NCBI RefSeq assembly: GCF_032854445.1
Contig: NC_088306.1
Span: 22,727,764-22,791,763 of the forward strand
DNA: 64,000 bases
Reading direction: 5' to 3'
From: Liolophura sinensis
Taxonomy: Eukaryota > Mollusca > Polyplacophora > Chitonida > Chitonidae
The notes beneath the pieces were generated by a model that saw only the letters and a list, made by a program, of their open reading frames with translations, searched no databases and had not been told where the DNA came from. The translations under genes were made by a program, and so were the position numbers. Each line of letters begins with the position of its first letter. Positions within the stretch are counted from its first letter, which is position 1. Shown here piece by piece: positions 30,401 through 45,400 of this stretch.

Positions 30401-33400
30401 TTGACAAGCTTTGTTTGAATTCTGGACTTTATTACTGGACAAAAACCTGCTACATAAAGCCACTTACTCCATCTTAAATGTAATGATGATGCCTTAGGTT
30501 TGCCCTGTAGTTTGGGAGGTTGACACTGTCCTGGGGCAACAGCCTGTGTGGTTACAGTACAGCACTCGGAATACTAAAACACAGAAAATACAAACAGGCT
30601 ATCCATAATACTGTACGGCACCTCTAATACTGAAACACAGAAAATACAAATAGGCTATCCATAATACTGTACGGCACCTCTAATACTGAAACACAGAAAA
30701 TACAAATAGGCTATCCATAATACTGTACGGCACCTCTAATACTGAAACACAGAAAATACAAATAGGCTATACATAATACATAATGCGAGCTCAAATGCTG
30801 ACAGGTCCAATAACCAGAGAAGAGAATGATTTTCATCAACAATGAGCTGAAATTTTCTCTACTTGCTGATCCCCATAAGTAAAATGAGTAGTTTTAACCA
30901 TTTTGGTCAAAGATTAGATATACATGAACTTTGAAATCATGTTTTTCCATAGAGAAAAAAAAAAACACTGCAATAGCCTGAAAATCCAAGATAGCTGCTA
31001 GGGGGGGTGCAACTATATGTATACAACTGCATTTGTTGTTAAGTAATTAAAAATAACAGAAACGTTTCTTAGACGTGTGATTAAAACTTTGTTAATAATT
31101 GTATATCTTGATATGGTTGAAGAGGGGAGTTTTCGAGATCAACCTCCGTCAGCAAAGATACCAAGAGTCCCACTGATAATGGAGTATTGCTCCTTTGTCA
31201 GTATAGGTAAACATTTTTTCACAGATGTCCATGTTTGAGTATTTATTCATTTATGTGATTGGTGTTTTACGCCGTACTCAAGAATATTTCACTTATGCAA
31301 CGGCGGCCAGCACTGTCTTTAAGGAAAACCCATGGCCATCCGCATGTTGCTGGCAGACCGTCCCATGTACCAGCTGTCCATGTTATAGTAAATGTGACAA
31401 GTTGCCTAACACTGGTCGAACATGGTACAGTACGATTTTTTTTTTTTAGTTCTCTCCACTCCAATAGTCGATACTGACATCACTAACTCCAATACTCGAT
31501 ATCACTAACTCCACCAGCACTATTCACTCTATACTTCTCCCTATTCCAATACTCGAGACTCACATCACTAAACTATAGTTCTCTCTACTCCAATAGTTGA
31601 TACTCACATCACTAATTCCAATACTCGATACTCACATCATTAACTCCACCAGCGCTATTCACTCTTTATTTCTCGATACTCACATCACTAAACTATAGTT
31701 CTCTCTACTCCAATAGTCGATACTCACATCACTAATTCCAATACTCGATACTCACATCATTAACTCCACCAGCGCTATTCACTCTATATTTCTCGATACT
31801 CACATCACTAAACTATATTTCTCTCTACTCCAATAGTCGATACTCACATCACTAACTCCACCAGCACTATTCACTCTATATTTCTCTCTACTCCAATAGT
31901 CGATACTCACTTCACTAACTCCACCAGCACTATTCACTCTATATTTCTCCCTACTCCAATAGTCGATACTCACATCACTAACTCCAATACTCGATACTCA
32001 CATCACTAACTCCACCAGCACTATTCACTCTATACTTCCCCCTACTCCAATACTTGATACTCACATAACTAAACTATAGTTCTCTCTACTCCAATAGTCG
32101 ATACTCACATCACTAATTCCAATACTCGATACTCACATCACTAACTCCACCAGCACTATTCACTCTATACTTCTCCCTACTCCAATACTCCATACTCACA
32201 TCACTAAACTATAGTTCTCTCTACTCCAATAGTCGATACTCACATCACTAATTCCAATACTCGATACTCACATCATTAACTCCACCAGCACTATTCACTC
32301 TATACTTCTCTCTACTCCAATAGTCGATACTCACATCACTAACTCCACCAGCACTATTCACTCTATATTTCTCTCTACTCCAATAGTCGATACTCACATC
32401 ACTAACTCCACCAGCACTATTCACTCTATACTTCTCCCTACTTAAATACTCAATACTCACATCACTAAACTATATTTCTCTCTACTCCAATACTCGATAC
32501 TCACGTCACTAACTCCACCAGCACTGCGACATTTGGCTCGTACACGGTAGGAATGTCCTGGCGTTAGGCGCTCACACACATACTCCCTGTCAGGGCCGTT
32601 GTACACTATATCGTAGCCTGCAGGAGAGATAACCACATACATGTAACTGATTGGTGGAAGTTGTACACTTGGGACGGCCATACTGCTTTGATTGCACAAC
32701 TTACAATGCATGTACTGAATTGTGATGGGTAGATTGTATTACAGACAGAACACTTTATAAGACTTCACTAAGAGAAAAGTAGATTTCTAAAAGTAATAGC
32801 ATAAATTAAGTATAGAACTGTACATCTCATTATTGCTCAAATACACAAACAAGGTTCCAACAGAAAAACAAATCCAAAATCTAGACTAAACTCATGGATG
32901 TCCAAAATACAAAGGAAAAAAAAACCCTAGAATGTATTCTTACCCCCACCGTCATCCATTTCAACGGTATATGATGTTACCTCTGATCCACCGTCGTCTT
33001 TTGGAGGATCTGGATGAAAAGACGAGTCATGATTAAGTTTCACCATTCTGCAACCATTCAACCACTCAAACTACACATCACTAAATCTTCAGAAATTTCT
33101 TAACATTTACTACCTTTTCATGCAGTAGTATCCTCTATATTTTGACATCTTCGACTATTACTGCCTTAAAAACATTAACGCCAAAATGTATAAAATTTTG
33201 AACTGAGATGATATGTAATGATATTCGTCTTACCCCAGGTAACCCTAAAAGATTGAGCATAAACTTTGCCCTTTGACTGTGGTTTGACTGGAGGCCCAGG
33301 TCTGTCTGGTAATGTTTTATAGCAGACGACATCGCTCCATTTACCCTGCCCTTCCTCGTTCCTCGCAGCTAACTGCAACACAAAACATTCCAAAGGTTTC

Positions 33401-36400
33401 TCTTTATTTACGTCATTAAATACCAGCACAAATTTCCATTAGATTTGATAAACATTGTATTCCAAAACAAGAGCTAGTCAATCATTATAGCAACCTTTTA
33501 CTGCATAATTCTGTACAATTACGGTCGTTGGCAAAGTTCTGATTCGCTTGTTCAACAGTGCAAAATTAATTAACAACACTGACACACTTTCTCCTAACTT
33601 CTATTGTGTTTAATACAAAACTGGGACAAGAAATCATATTTTATTATAATGCATAATTCTGTACAATTACGGTCGTAAGCAAAGTTCTGATTCTCTTGTT
33701 CAACAGTGCAAAATTAATTAACAACACTGACACACTTTCTTCTAACTTCTATTGTGTTTAATACAAAACTGGGACAAGAAATCATGTTTCATTATAATGC
33801 GTAATTCTGTACAATTACAGTTGTAAGCAAAGGTTTGATTCGCTTGTTCAACAGTGGAAAATTAAATCACAACACTTACATACTTTCGCCTAACTTGTAA
33901 TGTGTTTAACACAAAACTGGGACAAGAAATCATGTTTTAGTATAATGCATAATTCTGTACAATTACGGTCGTAAGCAAAGTTCTGATTCTCTTGTTCAAC
34001 AGTGGAAAATTAATTAACAACACTTACATACTTTCGCCTAACTTGTAATGTGTTTAATACAAAACTGAGACAAGAAATCATGTTTTATTATAATGCATAA
34101 TTCTGTACAATTACGGTAACCAAAGTTCTGATTCACTTGTTCAACAGTGGAAAATTAATTAACGACACTGACACACTTTCTCCTAACTTGTAATGTGTTT
34201 AATACAAAACTGAGACAAGAAATCATGTTTTATTACAATGTTTCATTATGAAGAATATAAATTCAATCCAATGGAAACTGAATGGAAAGGATAAACTAAA
34301 GGAAGTAATACAAATTTAATAATAGTGCAGAAAAGTACTGCAAAGTTGAACATGACCAATACTGCTGGATAAGAACCAAAAGCAAAATAAGAAAAATTTG
34401 ATTTATCTGACTTGTGTTTAATGTTATAGTGGAAGAGTGGAATTTCATTTATATGACAGCTGCCAACAGTAAGGTCGGAGGAAACTATGCAGAGCCAACC
34501 CAAAGGTTGCCAGCTGGCCTTCTCATGTAGAGCTGGAGAGGAAGTCGTCATGAGCTGAGCTTGAACTGACAGTGACCACATTGGTGAGAGGTTCCTGGAC
34601 CATCGTGCCACGCTGGCACACTAACCACCCTTAGCCACCTCAGCCTCACCTGAGCAAAAGGTCAAGAAAAAGGAATACTTACTTTAAACCTGTACTCTGA
34701 GTTCCGTCGTAATGTTTTCACAATATGTGACAGATTTGGGCCATTGTACACTGTGATAAAGCCATGACCCTGAAACAGAGAAAAGAACGTGACATGAGGA
34801 GTAGTTCACAGAAGGTAAAATCTAGATTTCAATTTGTAATGAGGGATGAATGCTCCAATCTGACCGACACAGACAGTGGCATGGATCTCTTATAGACATT
34901 ATTTAATTTACTTCTTTCATAAATTGGGGTCTAACACCATACTCAAGAATATTTCACTCATACGTATACAATGGTAACATTTACTGGTAGGTGGAACCAA
35001 GATTCAGGGGAGACAACTGTTGTTCTTCGAGTAACTCACAAAACATTATGACGTAAAAAAAAAAAAAAGAAAAGATCATACCAAATGTACGTATGCATCA
35101 ATATAGTATACCACATAAAGCTTAAAAAGCGCACCCTTTCATTTTGTGATGTTGCACTGCGGAATTATCAAAGCCCAAATTAACCAAAAATGTGCACCTT
35201 AACAAAGCTGAAATCACCATCCTGTTGACATATCAAGAGTGAGTGAGTGAGTGTTTGGGGGTTAACGCTGTACTTAACAATTTTTCAGTCTTAAGACGAC
35301 AAAGGAGTCGTCAGAGTGCATGTAATGCATACCCTTGTTGCAGGAGAGATTTCCACCACTCTTTTATCTAGTGCTGTTTCACTGAAATGATTTGCCAAAG
35401 GCAAGTAGGCCGGCCGCCCGAGCCATTATACTGATACGGGTTAACCAGTTGTTGCATTATCCCCTTCATGCTGAAAGCCAAGCGAGGAAGTTACAACTTC
35501 CTCTTTTAAAGTCTTAGGTGGAAGCGTGCCAACACGCAGACACCATTTGACTTTTCAGCCTTAAGATTGTGAGGAACAAGTGAACATCAGATTTCTGCTG
35601 TCTCTAACAAGGTGTACCCAATGGCCTGGTAAGAATTTCAAGCAAGTCAGAAAAAAAGTCAATGGTGCCATTCAGGTACGTTTCCATATTTCTTTCGAAA
35701 ATAACTAAGGATATACATTTGTAAGTTAGAGAAAACAAAAAAGAGGATACAAAAATCAGATGAAAGAGGACAAAAACTTATTTTCAACTATGGTCTTCAC
35801 TACTTTTTCCTTTTTTCTTTCAGGAAAAAGTGGTATTTGAAAATATTTTTGGATAGTGGCTTTTGGGGACCACATCTTGGTGTATACCCACTGACTTTCT
35901 GCACTCTTTCATGTGGAATTTAAGTCATTTTTATATTTTCTCCACAACGCTGCAGCTGGACCAGAATCCAAGCAAGTAAATAGTCTTGGTAAATGGTTGA
36001 CAGACAGCAAAGCATTCCTACAACGCAGACTTACCGTGCACTCATCCTCCATGTGCAAAGTGAAGTCATCATCATTGGGACGCTTGATCCACGATATCGT
36101 CAGGGCGTTGACGAACGCCTCAGACAACATGGGTGGGTCGGGCTGTGAAGGGACACTCCCACTTGTGTAGAACGATGACGTCTCGCTGTAACCACTGCAA
36201 CAACAACAACAATCAATTCATTCTTTTAATTCAGTGATGCACAAGTATTTCTAGTTTCATGTACCAACTTAGTCTCAAATTTTTCACTAGAACTTATGGT
36301 AAGCCTAATGACATGTTATAGTTCTAGTCAGAAGTCGGTCCATTCAGAATGACCAAGTTCCCTTGTTCATGACGTGTGATGTGAGCAGTTGATACAAATG

Positions 36401-39400
36401 GAGTGAGCGAGAGAGTGCTTGGGGTTTAACGTCACAATTTTTCAGTCATATGATGACGGAAGAATCCTTAGAATGCATGTAATGTGCCTACTTGCTTCAG
36501 GATGGATTTACACCACTCTTTTATCTAGTGCTGCTTCACTGAGATGCCTTACCGAAGGCCAGTAAGCCGCCCCGCCCAAGCCATTATACTGATACAGGTC
36601 AACCAGTTGTTGCACTATCCCCTTCATGCTGAAAGCCAAGCGAGGAAGTTACAACTTCCTCTTTTAAAGTCTTAGGTAGAAGCGTGACTGGAGACGAGTC
36701 GAATTATAAGGCAAAAAGACTGAGCTAAAAGTGCTTGAATGAAGATGAATTGAGAGTGCTGTAAGTTAGGGTCAGAAAATTCAAAGCCTGAAGTGTTCAT
36801 ACTTCAGCCTATGTTCAATGCGATCTAATAAATAAAAAATGTAAAAAAAAAAAAAAAAAAAACAGTATCAAAAACAGAGAGCATCAGGCACAAAAAGAAT
36901 TTCTGTAGATGTTGGCTTTGGGAAAACACACTAGTGTCTCATTAAACATTTTTGCTGCTAAAAAAGCTAAACGAAACCATTCAGGGGCAGTATCTCTGCA
37001 CAACTGACCTTTTACCCATACTGTTAACAGCAGCTAGCCTAAATAAATATCTTGTTGATGCCTGGAGTTTGCTGAGTCGGAACTGTCGGCTGAGCCCTTC
37101 ATAAACTTCCACAAAGTGACCCTCCCCCTGGCCCTGGGGAAAAGACAAAAGACAAGAGGTCAGATTTTACACAACTGATTCCATCAATCTGAGGGAACTT
37201 TCCCAAGGAAAATCAAAACTTATTTACATACTATATCGTGCTTATGTTTAATATGTAAAAACCCACTTTCAAACCCACATGAAGACCTTAAAATGATATT
37301 TCTGAAGTCAACATTTTAAGTTTTTCCAATAAGAAATTAATCTATCTTTGTAAAAGCTCTTAGGTGGCCCTGTAAGGAGGATGAATCAATGAAAATCAAA
37401 CAAAAAATGCGTCAGTTGAAAAATGCTAAACTTAAGGTGAAATACAGTATTAATCTGCTCACTGTATAATATAGTATTTTACAATTTTTCACATACTGGC
37501 CTCCACTTTCGGATATTTACTCACCTGATCACATTCCAATGTATACGTCTGTATTCTAGCTCCATTTTCTGCAGTAGACTGGAAAATTGATCAAGCATGA
37601 ATTAAACATCTAGAGACTTTATGTACTCACAAGGTTAGAGAAGCCAGTACATGAACTTTAGTGCCAAGTTAAACACAATGTTGTGCATGTATTATTTTCA
37701 CTTTTTCATTCTTTTTTATTTTTTAATTTGTAGCTACATCCTAGAAATTGAGTGGTCATATCGTGAAAATTTAGAATACTAGTTAATTCAGAGAATTTAT
37801 ATCTGACGCTATACACGAAAAATTTTAGTCCTAAAATTGCAGTTTCAGAGGCAAATAAACTGTTGAAAATATTCCTTTTTATGCTGAAAGTAACACTTTT
37901 CCAGAAGAATAAAATCCTACATGTACCTTCGAAACAAATTTAAAAAAAACTTTTTAAGATCAAAATGACTCAGACATAACCTGCAACTTAGTCAAGTGAG
38001 AAATTTCTGGTCATTTAATGTAAACCAATTTTATTTATGGAGAAAACAGCTTCAATTCTGATCTGGACGTTCCATTTAATCGGCCAACATGAAGCTGCAA
38101 TCAAGGTGATGACAGATGCATTGAACAAAGTCAAGACTGTAAATAAGTGCCTGGCATTTTTTGATTAACCCTTTAGAAAAATGTTTTCAATAATGTCGGC
38201 CAAGTACTGACATTTTGAAATCCTCAGGGGCAGCTAAGTGACTGCCTGGTAAGCTATTTTAAAATTGACCTCTTGGGAGTCCAGATGGACTAAACTTACA
38301 TTCCATTTGAGGGTAATGGAGGTCTTGGTTTTCTGAGAGAGTCGTGGAGACTGTGGCGGGTCAGGTTCACAGCACAGGGTCTTGAAACTGACAGGGTCCG
38401 TGGGGCTGCCCCTTATGTCATCTAGCAACGTGCTCGCCCTGCGTAACAACAACAATCAATCACGTTCAGTCACAAATTAAAACATTTCTATCACAATGGA
38501 TGTTGTCTAAGTATAGATAACTCAGTAATACACCAAACGCATATGGTCCAGGTCCACAACTAAGTATTGTTTCTCACTGCCTGTATGTTCAATTTACAGT
38601 AAATATTCAACTTCTTCAACCAAATAAAAAAGAACTTGTGGAATTTATGCCTTAATTATCATGAAAATCATCTGTTTGCATCAATAAAGATCTCTACACC
38701 CTGTACATGTAGTTCTATAAGAATGTTTCCAAATATTGACCAGTGGCACAGGCAGTTGAGAAAAGGCTGAAGAATTATGTCAATGTTTCAGCTGTCATTC
38801 CATCACGAAAGCTGAAGGCTTGAGACTAACAAATTCCGTATTAACAATTACTCTGGAGAGTAGATAACATTTTGGTTTTGTAACATTTTCGTAACGTAAG
38901 GTAGTGCACTTTTTATTCCAACAAAGGTTACAGGGCTGGAAAGTGGATGTGCTTTTTCATTTATATTTCCACGAAGGTCCAGAATTTTAAATAGCAAGAG
39001 TGAAATCCTGTGGCACCTTTAAATTTCATTTTCCATTCAGGAATATCTTGTTTACTTGCGTACTTGACAGCCTTTCTTCCAAGTATTTATTTTGTAGTCC
39101 AACAGGCCAAAATCCAGTTATAGTCATAATTTCTTAATTACCATATATACACTTTCTTCTTTAACTTTGCGGCTGACTACTTGATTGTGATGACCAAATA
39201 AATATTTTCTATTAATATTTTATATTTAAGAAATACATGTACGAATTAATCATGGGGAATGAGGTGTTTCATCATCTTGTTTTAATGTTCAAAATGTAAC
39301 GGAATAATTAATCAAGCGTGCACTCACTTCAGGAAATATTCTGTTGCTGGCTTTAAGTCCTTTAGCGTTATTTCTGTTGCATCACCGCTGTAACAACAAA

Positions 39401-42400
39401 ACAAACACCAGACTTTGAATAACTCATAAATATCAATTCTGGAACATTATCTCTGATAATAAAGATGGTCCTACAAAGGGGAGATAACCATTCGCAAAAA
39501 AATACAAAATGGTGGTCTCCCCTGTCTTTGAACACAAGAATGAGCTTCATAACGAACTTTGAGCAAACAAGAAAAAGCAGTTTAAAACACACCCTAAACA
39601 AGACAGTGGATGCACAACAAACACATACATGTATTATACCTCATGCATCAAAACCAACTAAAGGAAACATCTTAGCTACAAAAGTAAATATCAACCTTTA
39701 ATATACATAACAAGCAATTTAACACCTTAACAACAAACCTACTTTGTTTGTTCTTCTTTCTCATTTTTATTTCAGTAATAAAAAGGCATTTAAATAATTC
39801 CATGAAAACCTGTTCAAATAAAACCAACCACAAAATTTATCAGTCTAGACAAGCTAAGCCTCATTCATGCAGTAGGACAAGCTGTATGCATCTTCTGTTG
39901 CCATAGCAATGTGTGAAAATGTTCTTGTAAAACATTATGTATGTATGTATGTATGCTTGGAGTTTAACGTCATACTTAACAATTTTTCAGTTATATGACA
40001 ACGAGGAGTCATTTGGTGCGTGTACACATACTGTGTCTTCTTGTGACTGGGTGAGTCCATGTCGCCAAAGTGAAGACACCAGACATGACACCTAACCCAG
40101 TCACATTACACTGACACCGGGCCAATCAGTCGTGTTTCCGTGCTCTAACCTCTCACTGCTGAGCGCCAAGAGAGACAGCAGCAAGTCTCTGCTAAAACAA
40201 TATGATGCCTCATACACATTTCAATCTCTTGACTCCTTTTGTCTTACAAACATGGGCAATGCAGCTGTTTTGGACTCATAGTTGTCTGTGGGTTTATTTA
40301 TCACCACATAAAGGTTAAACATTTCACAAGCTTTTAATCCTCTTGGAGGATATTAAAATCTTTATTTTTCGATCCCCGCAAGAGGCCAAAAGCTTATGAT
40401 ATCATTTCCACTTATGTGATGATGCCTCGATTTCTTCAACCTTTTCCACCACCACTGCAACAAATATTTTGAAGCACTGAGAGAACTACGAGGTGCAGAG
40501 AAATAATTTGCTTATTTCATGAAGCTTGCATTTTCAATGACACACACAAAAAAATCATTTTCATACTAAGTGTATGCATCAATTCCGAAAGAGAAAAGTG
40601 CTTTAATGGTTGAAAAGTTTGAAGACTTACAGTAGTTGTTCATATGTCAATGTTAGCGATCTACGAGATGCCTACAGCTGGTCATCACATTGTCATGTTA
40701 ATCTTATTGGCTCATCCAAAGCTAGCTTTTGGGGTTAGACAGCAGTGCAACAACAATAACAACAACAACAACACTCTAGAGCCCATCAGAACAACAAGAG
40801 TTTAGAAACGTTTCTTCTTTCGCACAAAATCTCACACCACTTTGTTAAAACCCACTAAGCCTTTAGCATACATGTTAGCAATGGCTGAAACTGGTTAAAG
40901 CCCTGTCAAAACCACAGTGCCCAGCATCAAAGACCCAAAAGAAGATAATAATATTTGCACATATGTATTGAGACAACACACTGCATTTCCACTGTTTTGT
41001 TGTGGCACATTTCATCAAGTTAGTTACCTCCCTTAGATAGCTGGATCCTATTACCTTTTGTCTTGCAACATAATGATGCATAGATATCTCCTTAATGTCT
41101 TCGACTTTGGAAACTTTCAAACTACTTTTAAAGAGATAATACCAGAGATTTTAGGCAAAACATATATCAGCACAAATCAAATCTTTACTATTATTTTAAA
41201 ATAGCCCCAATAATTACCTTTCACAAGATATCAGCTTCGTCTGTGCATGTGTTAACATTCAAAATAAGCAAAAAAGTTCATACAAATTATAATGCGGGAT
41301 GCTTTTTAACTTTTTTAAATTTTAAAATGAATTTATCAAGTCTGATATTTTCTACAGGCCATTATTTTCAGATATTTTTGGTAATTAGAGAAAACTGGAT
41401 TTGAGTAGCGAATGTAAATTTTTTTACCGCAAATCTCTGGTATACCTCTTTAATGTGTCAGCCACTAGAAACCCTCATGCCAACTACAACTACAACAACG
41501 ACTGACACATGTAGCACTATGATCGAATTCCTTTACACGATCAAAATCCCTGTCCTCCCCCCATCAACAGTATTCCACTTTCTTTGGCTGAAACCATAGA
41601 TACCTGTTAATGCCTACATGAACAAGTATCAGAGAATTACTACTGGGTTGGTTCACAAAAGGTTAATCAACTACCAATTATTAGACTCCTGTACATCTGA
41701 CTTCCATATCTGCACATTACACAGGAGAAATGCCTCTCAGTAACTTGCCAAAGGTTGATGGTTTAAACCTGGGCAATTCAGTTCTCTTCAGTCATAAAAT
41801 TTATAGCCCTTGTATGCGTGAAAAATGACCCAGAAGCCTCCCACCAATGCGCTCGCTGTGACTTCAAGTCCAGCTCATGCTGGCTTCCTCTCCAGCCATA
41901 GGTGGGAAGGTCTGTCAGCAACCTGCCGATGGTCGTGTGTTTCACCTGTGCTTTGCCTGGTTTTCTCCCACCATAATGCTGGCTGTTATCGTATAAGTGA
42001 TATATTCTTGAGTACGGCGTAAAACACCAGTCAAATAAATAAATAAATAAGAGAAGAATGTGACAGATAATTACGCTGTATATATTTGGACCTGCAGGTG
42101 TAGATTAGATGACTGTCAATTGTAACATGTTACAGAGATAAAGTGAGTTTGGTGCTTTGAATGGTGACTTGAGTACTTACAGTTTACCAGGATACTTCCT
42201 GAATAAATCACATATCACATACACATATTAAAACAAATGAAAGTACTCAACTTCAGTCCTTCATAAGTTTTAGGATAATCCATGTAAATACGTGAACGTT
42301 TGCTACGTGGGCAGGTAAGTAAAAATTTTTCTATATTCTTCCATTCCCAAGCCTTTGTGGATTTTTTGTTCCTTTTTTCTTAACAAAAAAGCTTAGTTTT

Positions 42401-45400
42401 GCCGATGATCTACTTTTTTTAAGCCTGGCTGTGGACAGTTGTCATTAACAGCAATCTACAAAATGTTGACCAATTTCTGTGAAATCTATTCCAAATTGTA
42501 CAACTTAGCATACAAATGACACTCTTAATAAAAGCTAAAAAGCTATCACTCCATGCCTCAAGCCACATGCTCGTTAAAACCATGCGTAATACAGCATTTA
42601 TTTTGTTTACATTCGGAACACAAGATTAAATGCATCAGCAGGCTAATAATCAACCCTTCCTTCATCAATACATTCAATTTCTATACCATTTTAACTGAAA
42701 GATTTCTTAGTCATATTTCACATTCACTTAAATAATATTCAAACATGGAATGACTAACAACAAAGTAGCTTCACAACCACACACACAATTCAGTTACATG
42801 TAAAATACAACAGACATTTCCAAAACCAAAAGTGAAAGTAACTAAATATGGAAGTGAAAGAGGCCGAAAGTGAAAGTGAAAGAGCTACTCCCACAGGCTG
42901 ACTTACGTGTAGACAGGCTTGTATTTCCCATCCCTGCCTTTCTCTGACAGCAGAAGCTCGTAACAGAAATCTGCCGGGTTGATAAGATCGTACACACTTT
43001 GGTCATAATCCGGAGAATCCAACTGAATCAAGGCACTTCTCGCTTCCACGTCAGATATCTACAGAATGCAACACAGTACTCAGCAGTTGAGACAACACAT
43101 TCACAGGCTATAATATTATACTTATCCTACATGAGTGCAATTTGTAAACAGCCTGTGGTGAAAGATAAGGCGATAAAGACGTGACCAATCGATCCGTTTT
43201 AAAATACAGGTTGTCAAAAATCTGACCAACCAATCAACTGAAGAGTAGAAATATAGCAACTTGTAGAAGCTTCTGTTGCGCCTCATAAATAAATAAATAA
43301 ATAAATGCAGTAATAAAGTGAAAAATAAAACTTTTTGAACCAATCTGTCCAAACATTTTGGTTAAAAGTTACCCTTGATGAATGGTCAGCCTTACCAATA
43401 AAGAACTCAATTCTAAACTCTAAATTCAATAACTAAACTCTACTTTTAACCATATTTTTAAATTAAAGTATGATCAATGTCTTTCCAAAAATTGAAATCA
43501 ATAACTTAATATCTTTTCACTTCAACAATCAGTTCCATGCCACTTTGGCAGTATTTCAACCGTATTGTGGTGATCTTTTAACTTCAAGGGTTTACCTTTG
43601 GTGCTGGCATGCTTGTAAGTTGTTGTTGTAACTCTCGCCTTTCCTCCTCTATATCGTCACCGTTCTGAGTGGGTGAGGTGCTTAATGTGGCCATAGTCTG
43701 GGAGACACCTTTATTTGCTGGCGAAGATTTAACGATAAAAAAAAAAAATTAAACAGACAATGAAGTATATATCTTAGAATCTCAAACTTTACATGACTCC
43801 TCCGATGACTTTTCCACCACATGATATTATATATGAATTTATTTATATACAAGTTCAAACAATCCAAGACAATCACTTAGTCATCATTTCACAGCAGAAT
43901 GAAACAAATCAATAATCAAGGATCATAAAACTGTCAAACTTTCCTTTTTACAGAAAATTCCATGTATGAGGTAAGTTGTGGTATTTTACGGAGGTCTAGG
44001 GCCACTTTCACAAAACTTTGGACATGAATTTTTCGTAGCTCATTTTCGTACATGACAACGCCTTATGACACTATAACATAGACATCGTCATTTATGAAAA
44101 AAAAAACGTTACGAGAAATGTGACTAACAAAGTTTTGTAAAAGGGGCCCCAGGTGGGTATTATTGGTGGAGATAACCCAGTACTCTTAACACCTTCCCTG
44201 TCACCTGACAAACTACAGTACAGCCTCTTAAAACATGTCAAAAATGTTGAAAAAGTTAGGGCTGAAACTTTAATTACTGAAGCTACAACAATAATAATAT
44301 GGGTCCCTCATGTATGTGCAATATCACATATCAATGTGAGCTTCCATCATTAAGGTTACACTGGTAAGTTGCTCACCACGACAGTACCTTGTTCTACCAT
44401 TTACCACTTCCAGTAACTAAAATTCCACTATATCACAATAGGAGCCATTATCGCGTATGTACACGTCAAGAAAGAAAAATATAGAATTCGAACACACATA
44501 TTTTCTTAAATGCCTTTCAGCTTTAAAGCCCAGTGATAAAAAACTGAAATTTAAAAAAAAAAAATTAAAAAAATTGAAAAAATGTCATTGTATCAGGAAA
44601 GAAACTGAATTTCAACACATATATTTTGCTTCAAGACCTTTCAGCTTTTCAGCCCAGAGACAAAAAGCTGAGATTCCAAATTTCTTTTTGAAATGACAAC
44701 GGAACAAGAAAACCCTGCTTCTTTCTAGGTACATACCACATAAGATCCAGGTCAAAGGAGCCAACACTACATGCATTTAGATTTAACTATTGTTGGAAAC
44801 CAATTATTTCACAAATGACGAAAAGATGTAACTAACAACCTATTACACATAGTCTAACACCAAATACACATACACTTGATCAGAAAAGCATATTTACAAG
44901 CCGTAATTTCTTTATTTCTCTCATTTCGTGCAGACGTACGTTTCGACTTCGTCCTGCGAGATGGCGCTGGTCCAGATTGGTAGTAGCCATCTTGCACTCG
45001 TCGGTCGTATTTCGCTTTCATTTTATCCCGTTGCCGAACCGTCCGCTCATCTAGATGATGACTGGCTGGTGAAGAGCTTGGACCTTTAAGGGAGAAACAA
45101 AATGGCTGCCATTATTCCAAATGCCTTGATTATAGTATCGAGTGAGTGAGTGAGTGCTTGGGGTTTAACGTCGTACTCAACAATTTTTCAGTCATATGAT
45201 GACGAAGGAATCCTTGGAGTGCACGTACGTGTAATGTGCCTCCTTGTTGTAGGATGGATTTCCACCGCTCTTTTATTTAGTGCTGCTTCACTGAGACAAC
45301 TTACCGAAGGCAAGTAAGCCGCCCTGCCCGAGCCATTATACTGATACAGGTCAACCAGTCGTTGCACTATCCCCTTCATGCTGAACGCCAAGCGAGGAAG

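Larger units (their letters stand above)
39388..42906 (-). other. FNDC3 intron (3.5 kb) inside FN3-1
   Basis: Holds a diverged SINE-B copy (39942-40160) with a (GTAT)n run beside it, a short (AAC)n run near 40745-40770, and a SINE-A copy (41830-42050). No exon is recognised. Confidence 0.6.

Noticed and set aside
32248-32460. 70-codon frame with 21-residue repeats
   Set aside because: It arises from the 63-bp donor-site array. It is noted under findings as an echo of the exon frame but is not a separate gene.
37011-37017. GTAAAA as donor for the FNDC3 exon at 37009-37133
   Set aside because: It breaks the reading frame with the next exon, while GTCAGT seven bases later keeps frame and gives the conserved SGYS motif.
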